A stretch of 64,000 nt of DNA, from positions 843,291 through 907,290 of the forward strand of contig SGPE01000030.1 of assembly GCA_004208945.1 (NCBI GenBank). Reading direction: 5' to 3'. The stretch comes from Pseudoalteromonas sp. CO133X (GTDB lineage Bacteria > Pseudomonadota > Gammaproteobacteria > Enterobacterales > Alteromonadaceae). How positions within the stretch are numbered: the first letter of the stretch is position 1; each line of letters opens with the position of its first letter. The notes beneath the pieces are model-generated. The model made no database searches. It was not told the DNA's origin and saw nothing but the letters and a program-made list of their open reading frames with translations. The position numbers and the translations under genes are program-made. Of this stretch, positions 1 through 6,558 are shown piece after piece.

Positions 1-256
1 CTTGGTGTGTTAGAGGGTTGCGTGTTAATGCAAATGCATAATCGCCCCACCCTTTGGGCTGTTGGGCATGCACTTGATTTTTGTGACTGATAACCATCAC
101 GCCGCCTAAATTAACATTTAAATTTGCCGGTAATTTTCTAGAAAGTGCGTGCGCGAATCCCAAAAAGTTGGTAATTGCAGGAAAACCATAAGTAAGGCCA
201 GCAATAGCATTGGCGTTTTGCACATTAAGCTTTTTAATTAATAGATATTGACTCAT
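1..256 (-). CDS. csy2: Csy2 (Cas5f), N-terminal part, runs off the window
   Basis: The reverse strand from the ATG at 256 is open to the window edge and encodes 85 residues beginning MSQYLLIKKLNVQNANAIAG. A GFPAITNFLGFAHAL stretch near residue 28 is typical of Csy2, the Cas5-like subunit of the type I-F Csy surveillance complex, which holds the 5' handle of the crRNA together with Csy1. The start lies one base after the csy1 stop, so the two are translationally coupled in the usual I-F order csy1-csy2-csy3-cas6f. The remaining three quarters of the protein is outside the window. The family assignment rests on this N-terminal motif and on the neighbour. Confidence 0.9.
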   Translation of the reverse strand, partial: MSQYLLIKKLNVQNANAIAGLTYGFPAITNFLGFAHALSRKLPANLNVNLGGVMVISHKNQVHAQQPKGWGDYAFALTRNPLTHQ

Positions 257-257
257 A

Positions 258-1610
258 TCACTGGCTTCCTAATTTTGGTGTGTCCCGCTCAAACGCTTTG
301 AGTTGATGCAAACAGAGCTTTCTAAAGTAGCTGTGTTCGTTGTCACCTAACATATAAGCGTCTTTATTTTCTAAATTTCTTAGCAACCAACTGGCAAAGT
401 CTTGGGCTACTTCTTCTTGCCAGTCACCTTTTTTGCGTTCAGCTTGAAAGGCAGGGAAATTATTGTAAACATCTAGCCATAAACAATGTGCTTTTTTCAT
501 TTTGACGTTTGGCGTTGTTGCCCAGCCCGTTAACTCTGTTTGGTTTTGCAATAAGGCTGCGCGCTCAAATAAAATATCTAAAATGGGCTGTGTGTACCAA
601 AAGTCACGCTTATAACGAGTTTTAAAGTTGCGTTCATTGTCTTTTAAGTTTGCCAAGAATGCCTTAAATTCTTTAATATTTTGCGCTGTTTGATAACTGA
701 ATTCTCGATTAAAAAAGCTAGTATGTTGCGAAGGCGCTGTGATTTTCGCTTGATAACTTGGTGGTGCACAATTGAGTAAAAAACTTTGCCCATAACGCTC
801 ACTATTTAGTTGCGAAATATTTTGTGGTTTTGAGCCACCAAAGCTTTGAACTGCCGTCGCGACAAAACTGACTGAATTTTGTGGGTGATAATGCCCTTTT
901 TTACGCGCTTCTTTTATCGCTTTTGCATTTTCACCAAAGCGAGTTTGGGTTACTACTTTATAAAGTTTGTGCGCTAGTGCTGATGAAATGAGTGGCACCA
1001 ATAAGTGGTAGTCTTGTTTTTCACCATTGTTTTGCTCCACAGGGTAATAAAGCTGTTTAGTTAGGGTATGCCCAGCGAGCTTAGTGTCCCCTAGCGCTTC
1101 TTTAAAACCCACCTGCCATTTATTTAACAACTGCTCATCACCCGTAAAAACGTTGAGTGCATTCACATTACCTGCTTGAAGTTGCGTTACTAAACTTTCA
1201 CCTGCGACTTCAATTTTTAGTAATTTAGCCACATCTAACGCTGCTGCATTCCCAACCGCATCAATGGCCTTTGCTTTGAGACTAGCAGTCGTTAAATAGC
1301 TGCTGTTTATTTCATGCTGGGTGACTAAGATACTGCTGGCTTTGGCATCACTGTGAGTAAATTTTGCTGCATGCGTTGCCAAGCTAATTTGTTTAGCTCG
1401 CTTTGCTGCATCGGTTAACCAAATAGCAGGTTTAAATGCCTCTTCTATTGGCGTAGCTTGCTCTGAATAGTCAGCTTTAGCTTTTGCTATGGCAATAGGA
1501 TCATCGCTTTTATCGAGCACTTTATTTAAGACTTTTAAAAGTGGCTCAAGCTTGGTTTGCTTGCGCTGCTTGATATAATCGGCAATGGCATCGCTCAAGG
1601 TGTTATCCAT
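258..1610 (-). CDS. csy1: Csy1 (Cas8f), large subunit of the type I-F Csy complex
   Basis: This 450-residue protein is the Cas8-type subunit of the I-F crRNA-guided complex. In the family it contacts the crRNA 5' handle with Csy2 and reads the CC PAM in target DNA. The start is taken at ATG 1610 (MDNTLSDAIADYIKQRK) rather than the upstream in-frame start at 1661, because AGGAAG sits six bases before it and the family usually begins this way. The length fits Csy1 (about 430-450 residues). The first 16 bases overlap the end of cas2-3 and the stop lies one base before csy2, so cas2-3, csy1 and csy2 look like one transcript. Function is inferred from family and context; no catalytic motif is expected. 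Confidence 0.93.
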   Translation of the reverse strand: MDNTLSDAIADYIKQRKQTKLEPLLKVLNKVLDKSDDPIAIAKAKADYSEQATPIEEAFKPAIWLTDAAKRAKQISLATHAAKFTHSDAKASSILVTQHEINSSYLTTASLKAKAIDAVGNAAALDVAKLLKIEVAGESLVTQLQAGNVNALNVFTGDEQLLNKWQVGFKEALGDTKLAGHTLTKQLYYPVEQNNGEKQDYHLLVPLISSALAHKLYKVVTQTRFGENAKAIKEARKKGHYHPQNSVSFVATAVQSFGGSKPQNISQLNSERYGQSFLLNCAPPSYQAKITAPSQHTSFFNREFSYQTAQNIKEFKAFLANLKDNERNFKTRYKRDFWYTQPILDILFERAALLQNQTELTGWATTPNVKMKKAHCLWLDVYNNFPAFQAERKKGDWQEEVAQDFASWLLRNLENKDAYMLGDNEHSYFRKLCLHQLKAFERDTPKLGSQ

Positions 1611-4600
1611 TCGTCTTCCTTTGTTGTTATATTCTGATAAATTCCCAGTTGGAGGTGCCAACTCCAGGTAATAGATTGATCATCCTGCTCAGCCCGTAAA
1701 CTGACTTCACCCAATTGTTCGCTGGCTTTTTGTATGGTTAAATTAAGTGCACTAGCGTAATGTTGATAGATATCAATAACACTGTCTGAAAACCACCAAT
1801 GGCAACCTTCAGCTAAGGATGTATCATCTTGCGAAAAACGTGTTTGTTTGTTGATATAATAATACTGCTTTTTGCTGGTATCGAGTTGACTCCAACACAG
1901 CATTACATCCTCAGCACGTAACACAAATGTTTCTTGTGGCTGCGATTGCCTAAACTCAGTTTGCCGTATAAATTCAGCGTTCCAATTTGCATCATACGAG
2001 TTAGTTGAACGCCACCACAGGTTAGCTTCTTTGCGGTTGCGGTAGAGTGGCAATTTATAATTCTCTCCACCTGTTTTTTCTAATGTAAATCTGAGGGCAC
2101 GGTGCTCTTGTATTAAAAAGTTAGTCGCTTTACTGGCTTGTGTTTCGTTACTTTGTATATCAAACATAAAGTCGCTAGCTTTAAAGTCAGGTTCGGTGAT
2201 CCGAGATAGAGCAGAAATATTGTCAAGCTCAGTGCCCAGTAAATTTTTAAGATTATGCTCACTTAGTGGTAGTGCTTTACTTTCAAAGCCTGGTTTACAA
2301 TACGCCGAGCTTTCATCATTAAGTGCACGAATATTCTGCTCTAGCACATACAAATTACTGTCACTTGAGGTTAGCTGACGGTGGCGCTGAATACGGCCTG
2401 CTAATTGAATCAGTGAACGCATTGAGCTTGGTTCAGCAATCGCCCAGTCGTAATCATGATCGCGGCCAACTTCGACGACCGATGTGCCTATTACCACAAA
2501 TATTAAGTTTTTTGTCTGGCTGCTTTTTAAAGCTCGCTTAATTTCTGGCTGTTGCCAAAAGGCATTTTCATCGTGTCGTGACAACATATTGTCAAGGCGA
2601 GTTTCTTTATAAGAGCGCAACGCCAACGGGTACTGTGAGTGGTACACACAGTAATATACTTCATGATCTGGCATAGCCGGTATGGCAAACAGTGCCTTTG
2701 CCGTAGCAACCATAGGATTAATATTTGCCATTCGTACCACACCAAGCGACACTTTTTTACCGCAAGGACTTTGATTGTGATGCTTGGCATGAAGCTTAAA
2801 AATATTAGTATAAATTGTGCGCGCAACTTGCTGATGGACTGTGCTGGCTTGTACTGGTTGTACTGGTTCTATTGGCACAATTTGGCCTTTTCTCAACACT
2901 TGTTGTTTTTGTAATTTTGTAATGCGTTTATCAACATAGGCTTTGTGTTGTTGAAGGTAGCTCTCTTTATTACTGATTTCTTTTGTGACACTCGAAAATT
3001 CGTCGAACCACGCACACATCACTGTGCAGTTTTGATGGTCAGCAAACTGCGCTTGGTTAAAATGCCCTCTGCCACTTTGATAAGCATCAAACAGTGTTTT
3101 AATCAACGCTGGTGGCAGAGTAGCTGATGAAAGTAATACGCGAGCTCCCAGCATGCCTGCCCAATTCACCAAACGGCATAGTGCAGGTAAATCTTCTAAA
3201 CCAAAGTCATCTGGCTCATCAAGTACCAAATCTGAAGTGAGTAAACGCAACATGGGTGCTATTTGCTTGCCTCCGCGCTTACTTTCGGTAGCTGGCATTA
3301 GATGGTCAATCGTGCTGACAACCACAGGCGCACTGACTAACTGCTCTAATTTAGGGCTGCTACTTAACCAATGTTTTAGCCTACCATCGTAGATTTTACC
3401 TCCATAGCTAACATACAAATCTGCCAATAAATCATCCGCAGATTCACTGCCAGACCCCACGTTTTCTTGCTCTTTGCTTAACTGATGCAAAGTTTTCACA
3501 GCTTGAGAGCCGACCAGTACACCTAATTTATCATCACCTAGCTTTAAAAGCTCTTTGTACGCATCACCTGTTTGTAAGGTAAGGGTTCTTAACCCCAGAG
3601 CAACCGAAAATCGGCAGCCCTCTCTTTCATCTGCAAGGGCGTACATAATACGCGCATTAGCAATGGTTTTACCGCAGCCTGTTGATGCCATGTTAACCCC
3701 GAAAAATCCTTGTTTTTCGGTGACTTTGGCGATTGTTTTAGTTTCACTAAATGCTTTATCTTGCCATCTGTACTTAGCCTTTGCAGCACTTTTAGTAAAT
3801 AGCCGATGTTGTGTAATAGCAGGCAAAGTAAATTTAAGCGCAGGCAGGTTTTGAATGAACCGCTGAGCATTTGTAGCAACACCAATGTTGTGTTCATCAA
3901 GTTGCTGCTTGGCTACTGCTTTTTTTGAGTTTACTGTTTTATCTGTATTAGCAATAGGCTGGTAATTTGAATCGCGCCATGCTGATTTGCACTTTTCTAC
4001 GGATAGTGATGAATAATAGTGATCGGCCAACATGAGGCTCATTCTCGCAATATGCGCTACAAAAGTTTGCCCTAACCAATCCGTATTCATAGTGCTCATG
4101 GTTGGGTTCTTTAGAGCTCTAGTTGCAAGCTTTTGCGCTTTATGTTGCCAAGTTTTACTTAAAAAAGGTGTACCAAATTTGAACTGCCAATTTTGCGTAA
4201 TAACCTCATTACTATAAACGCTTAAATCCAGTGCATTAGCTGAATTCCAATGACTTGAAGCACAAGTCTCCAACCATTGTTCCATTTGTTCGATTCTTGC
4301 CACCTTGCTGTGATCTAATGGCAACCTATGATGTGAAACAATTAACCAAGCCACCAGCTTTGCCAGCGGTGATAAATCTTCAAACACGCGTTGTTGTTTT
4401 TCGTGATCTTTGCATATATTGGTGAGCATGAATTGCTCTAATTCAATTGCTTTGTTAGCAGAGAGTGTTGCAAGTTCTGTTAGCCAAACTTGATCTGTTT
4501 TATACTTTACAAATGCTTCAAACAATCTTAACGATACCCATTCATGGCGATAAGGTTCACCTTTTTGCTTAGTTTTGCCCGCCAGTTTTGCCTGAAATAA

Positions 4601-4990
4601 ATTATTGGCTTTACCAAAATCGTGGAATAACCCCGCAAGACTCGTTGCCAGTAAAATGATTTCATTCAACTGCCAGCCTTGCTCCCACTCTTTGTGTTCA
4701 AGATTTAAAGAAGTTCTATTAACTGGCACCACTCCTTCCAGATTAAACTTGTTTTTATTCCCTACCACCCACAAAAATTGGCTACGTGCACGGCTTCTTA
4801 TCCAGTGGCAACTTACGGCGGTACTGCGACTGGCGGTTTTACGCAGCATTTTTTTAACGGTATCGAGCCCTTCTTGAGTGATCACAGTTTGCCACGTGTT
4901 GTCGCCAATGCGGTTGGCAAATGCATCAAGTACGCGCCTTGTTTTCTTGAGCGCGTTTTTTTCGCATTGGCTTACAAAGGTGACCATCAT
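1595..4990 (-). CDS. cas3: Cas2-Cas3 fusion nuclease-helicase of type I-F
   Basis: The 1131-residue protein fuses a Cas2 domain (about residues 1-90, with the CHWIRSR segment near 61) to Cas3, an arrangement specific to type I-F. The HD nuclease motif LFHDFGK has H123-D124. Walker A is STGCGKT at 436-442, the DExH-type motif is DEPDD at 591-595, SAT is at 622-624, and a QLAGRIQRHR helicase motif VI lies further on. With Cas1 it forms the adaptation complex; as Cas3 it degrades DNA recognised by the Csy complex. Two ATGs (4990 and 4987) could start it; AGGA lies 12 bases upstream of the first. Upstream is a 384-base gap holding a candidate guide RNA and its promoter target, instead of the usual tight junction with cas1. 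Confidence 0.96.
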   Translation of the reverse strand: MMVTFVSQCEKNALKKTRRVLDAFANRIGDNTWQTVITQEGLDTVKKMLRKTASRSTAVSCHWIRSRARSQFLWVVGNKNKFNLEGVVPVNRTSLNLEHKEWEQGWQLNEIILLATSLAGLFHDFGKANNLFQAKLAGKTKQKGEPYRHEWVSLRLFEAFVKYKTDQVWLTELATLSANKAIELEQFMLTNICKDHEKQQRVFEDLSPLAKLVAWLIVSHHRLPLDHSKVARIEQMEQWLETCASSHWNSANALDLSVYSNEVITQNWQFKFGTPFLSKTWQHKAQKLATRALKNPTMSTMNTDWLGQTFVAHIARMSLMLADHYYSSLSVEKCKSAWRDSNYQPIANTDKTVNSKKAVAKQQLDEHNIGVATNAQRFIQNLPALKFTLPAITQHRLFTKSAAKAKYRWQDKAFSETKTIAKVTEKQGFFGVNMASTGCGKTIANARIMYALADEREGCRFSVALGLRTLTLQTGDAYKELLKLGDDKLGVLVGSQAVKTLHQLSKEQENVGSGSESADDLLADLYVSYGGKIYDGRLKHWLSSSPKLEQLVSAPVVVSTIDHLMPATESKRGGKQIAPMLRLLTSDLVLDEPDDFGLEDLPALCRLVNWAGMLGARVLLSSATLPPALIKTLFDAYQSGRGHFNQAQFADHQNCTVMCAWFDEFSSVTKEISNKESYLQQHKAYVDKRITKLQKQQVLRKGQIVPIEPVQPVQASTVHQQVARTIYTNIFKLHAKHHNQSPCGKKVSLGVVRMANINPMVATAKALFAIPAMPDHEVYYCVYHSQYPLALRSYKETRLDNMLSRHDENAFWQQPEIKRALKSSQTKNLIFVVIGTSVVEVGRDHDYDWAIAEPSSMRSLIQLAGRIQRHRQLTSSDSNLYVLEQNIRALNDESSAYCKPGFESKALPLSEHNLKNLLGTELDNISALSRITEPDFKASDFMFDIQSNETQASKATNFLIQEHRALRFTLEKTGGENYKLPLYRNRKEANLWWRSTNSYDANWNAEFIRQTEFRQSQPQETFVLRAEDVMLCWSQLDTSKKQYYYINKQTRFSQDDTSLAEGCHWWFSDSVIDIYQHYASALNLTIQKASEQLGEVSLRAEQDDQSITWSWHLQLGIYQNITTKEDEWITP

Positions 4991-5036
4991 GAGCAGTTAT
5001 TTTCCTTTAACAATCAAAGATGAAAAATTAAGCAGT

Positions 5037-5141
5037 TTAAAATAGTTTTTTAAATTCATTAATAATTTTCAATATCATTAAAAATGTTGCTACGTTGCTA
5101 GGTCTTTCAAAAAATCTAACAACTGAGCTGGAGAAACTCAT
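5037..5141 (-). CDS. Candidate 34-residue peptide upstream of cas2-3
   Basis: A short reading frame beginning MSFSSSVVRFFERPSN is preceded by AAAGGA seven bases before its ATG, a good ribosome binding site. It ends about 46 bases upstream of cas2-3 on the same strand. The peptide is basic and hydrophobic, with an amphipathic-looking tail (VATFLMILKIINEFKKLF). It lies downstream of the promoter candidate targeted by the mini-CRISPR spacer. I do not recognise it. It could be a leader peptide, a small toxin of the kind repressed by CRISPR-like RNAs in CreTA modules, or chance: the same ATG region also carries a Shine-Dalgarno-like sequence on the opposite strand. Confidence 0.35.
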   Translation of the reverse strand: MSFSSSVVRFFERPSNVATFLMILKIINEFKKLF

Positions 5142-5247
5142 GGCGAAATCCTTTAAATATATAATTACCTTAATTAATATTTTCATTAAATTTCCAACTT
5201 TGAATGAATACAAAACAAACAGTAGCACAGCTCAAAACAAAAACAAA

Positions 5248-5263
5248 CCTAATAAGTACTTAT
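5248..5263 (+). promoter_or_regulatory. Predicted target of the mini-CRISPR guide: CC PAM plus 14-base protospacer
   Basis: CC at 5248-5249 is the canonical type I-F PAM. It is directly followed by TAATAAGTACTTAT (5250-5263), which equals the mini-CRISPR spacer TAATAAGTACTCAT (5329-5342) except at position 12. Type I complexes flip out every sixth base, so positions 6 and 12 are not read and the match is effectively complete. The site is the left part of a perfect 16-base palindrome TAATAAGTACTTATTA (5250-5265). It overlaps the -10 box and start region of the promoter candidate facing cas2-3. The sequence match is seen directly; repression is inferred. Confidence 0.75.
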
Positions 5264-5288
5264 TAAAAATTGATTTATCGGGAAACAA
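5260..5288 (-). promoter_or_regulatory. Candidate promoter for the 34-residue ORF and cas2-3
   Basis: On the minus strand TTGTTT (5288-5283) and TAATAA (5265-5260) are separated by 17 bases, giving an expected start near 5253. The -10 box is part of the 16-base palindrome that the mini-CRISPR spacer matches. Neither box is close to consensus, so the main support is the position, upstream of cas2-3, and the overlap with the predicted guide target. Confidence 0.45.
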
Positions 5289-5298
5289 TGGTTACTAT
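5270..5298 (+). promoter_or_regulatory. Candidate promoter of the mini-CRISPR
   Basis: TTGATT (5270-5275) and TACTAT (5293-5298) are spaced by exactly 17 bases. The predicted start is at about 5304-5306, at the 5' side of the first degenerate repeat's stem. The transcript would therefore begin with the first hairpin and run through the spacer and second repeat, opposite in direction to the cas genes. Confidence 0.5.
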
Positions 5299-5300
5299 GC

Positions 5301-5370
5301 AGTAACTGCTTTAATAGCAGCTTAGAAATAATAAGTACTCATTTTCACTGCCACATAGGCAGCCTATTGC
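5301..5370 (+). CRISPR. creR: Degenerate two-repeat mini-CRISPR between cas1 and cas2-3
   Basis: Two 28-base I-F repeat-like units flank a 14-base spacer. The first (5301-5328) folds as CTGCT-TTAAT-AGCAG, a 5-bp stem and 5-base loop with a compensatory T-A pair, and ends with the exact I-F handle CTTAGAAA (5321-5328). The second (5343-5370) has the canonical stem-loop CTGCC-ACATA-GGCAG (5348-5362), preceded by TTCA as in I-F repeats, but its last seven bases have diverged. The spacer is TAATAAGTACTCAT (5329-5342). The layout matches modulatory mini-CRISPRs that make Cas-regulating or antitoxin guide RNAs in other type I systems. The locus' own repeat is outside the window, so comparison is with the general I-F consensus from memory. 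Confidence 0.8.
5321..5362 (+). ncRNA. creR: Predicted mature CreR-like guide RNA, 42 nt
   Basis: Cas6f cuts I-F repeats at the 3' base of the stem. Applied here, cleavage after G5320 and after G5362 gives an 8-nt handle, a 14-nt spacer and a 20-nt 3' hairpin. A standard I-F crRNA would be 8+32+20. The 18-nt deficit is exactly three 6-nt Cas7f/Csy3 footprints, so a shortened but regular Csy complex could assemble. Such a complex would bind the cas2-3 promoter site but probably not support full interference. RNA production and processing are inferred. Confidence 0.65.
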
Positions 5371-5374
5371 GGCT

Positions 5375-6349
5375 TCATAGAGCCGCATACTCTTCTTGAG
5401 TAGCAACTTTTTTAACTTGCTCAAACATGTAATCGAGCGCTTTGTGATCAGTAAACGCTTGCAGAATTTGCTGGCGAAACTCTTGTTCTGTGGCGTTTTC
5501 TTTAGCGCAGATAAATGCCCAAGGTAGTACAAGAGCATCTTTAATTAAATCGGCAATATCAAAAACCAAAGCACCTCGGCGAGTTTTACCATGCATAACC
5601 GCAAAGCCATGAGGAATACCTAACACCCAAAGCGTACAAGCAGCTAAACCGTAGGCCAGATAATTACCATGATTTAAAAAGTCATTGGCCTTGCCAATGT
5701 CAACAGAGCGTGTTGACTGATGAAGCCGCTTAAAGCCCTCATTTTGCGTGGCATTAGCAGCATATTTATACAATGTTTTTGTCAGTTGGGCTTCGGTTAA
5801 CAATAGTCCTTGCGCATTAGTCGCTTTTTCAGTTCTTATAAAAAAATTGTCTAATGCATCTTGTATGACTCTATCCTCAAAATTAAAGCCTTCCGCTTTT
5901 AACTCACGGTCTTTGCACCAAACCTGTTTTAAAAAATTGATGCGCATCTTCTGAAATGTTTTGGCGGCTGAAAGACGCTTACTGTCGTCAAACCAAAAAC
6001 CCATCCAGCCTTGTAAGTATTCTGTCGGTCGGTACTCGTTTTGTGGCGTAAACCATTCTATTTCATTACCCATGTAGAGCGGTGTCCCCCCGCCACCACA
6101 AAAGCCAACTAATACAACAGCTTGCGCTAACATCCGCATAGCAGCTTGAGTAATTGAAGTACCGTTTCCGAGTAATAAAACGGTTGTGTTAGCAATGGGA
6201 ATATTAAAGTAAAGGTTTTCTTTCGTTGCTTCTGTAAGGTACAGCACGCGACCATCTTTTTGCATCACCCGACAATATTCAAGGTAAAACAAGTTGGCGC
6301 GTTTTGAATGTAGTATTGCTTTTAAATCACTTGGGCTAAGATCTTCCAT
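5375..6349 (-). CDS. cas1: Cas1, type I-F integrase
   Basis: A 324-residue Cas1 that inserts new spacers into the array, working with the Cas2 domain of Cas2-3. It has the expected metal-binding residues E204 (in QNEGF), H253 (VMHGKTRRGAL) and D264/D267 (FDIADLIKD). Length and motifs fit the I-F subfamily. The ATG at 6349 follows AAAAGGG with short spacing. It is the first gene of the cas operon on the minus strand. Its stop lies inside a 6-bp hairpin (GCGGCT/AGCCGC, 5369-5386) that also abuts the second mini-CRISPR repeat, so the end of cas1 and the mini-CRISPR share sequence. cas1 and cas2-3 are 384 bases apart, suggesting cas2-3 has its own promoter. Confidence 0.96.
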   Translation of the reverse strand: MEDLSPSDLKAILHSKRANLFYLEYCRVMQKDGRVLYLTEATKENLYFNIPIANTTVLLLGNGTSITQAAMRMLAQAVVLVGFCGGGGTPLYMGNEIEWFTPQNEYRPTEYLQGWMGFWFDDSKRLSAAKTFQKMRINFLKQVWCKDRELKAEGFNFEDRVIQDALDNFFIRTEKATNAQGLLLTEAQLTKTLYKYAANATQNEGFKRLHQSTRSVDIGKANDFLNHGNYLAYGLAACTLWVLGIPHGFAVMHGKTRRGALVFDIADLIKDALVLPWAFICAKENATEQEFRQQILQAFTDHKALDYMFEQVKKVATQEEYAAL

Positions 6350-6469
6350 AATACCCTTTTAATATCCATATCCGATTTTATAGTTAACCTTAATTATCTC
6401 TTAAGGTTTTATCAGAACAAATTATCAAACCCGATTAGTTTTGCAAGAAAAATGCGCTAAGGCTTTTTT

Positions 6470-6503
6470 AAAACAAACTAGAGCCAAAACTCTATTTTGT
6501 TTT
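6470..6503. repeat. 14-bp inverted repeat between cas1 and the patatin gene
   Basis: Arms AAAACAAACTAGAG (6470-6483) and CTCTATTTTGTTTT (6490-6503) pair with one mismatch around a 6-base loop. GGCT and AGCC flank the structure. It lies between two divergently transcribed genes, an odd place for a terminator, so it may be an operator, a cruciform or a small palindromic repeat. Confidence 0.5.
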
Positions 6504-6558
6504 TAGCCTGTGTTTGCTATGGTTTGTGTATAAACAGTTTGAAAGCAAGGTAGCTATT

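Noticed and set aside
5140-5325. A 61-residue plus-strand frame with GGAG before its ATG, spanning the guide target and ending in the repeat handle
   Set aside because: It overlaps the promoters, the target palindrome and the first repeat, has no recognisable family, and its stop codon is formed by the handle CTTAGAAA. The mini-CRISPR explains the sequence better.
5369-5386. The GCGGCT/AGCCGC hairpin at the end of cas1 as a terminator of the guide RNA
   Set aside because: It is followed by a mixed sequence without a T-run and lies in the coding end of cas1; it may help but is not a convincing terminator.
1-6349. A regular CRISPR array inside the window
   Set aside because: No stretch of repeated 28-base units with 32-base spacers was found. 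Only the degenerate two-unit element is present, and the true array is probably beyond the left edge.
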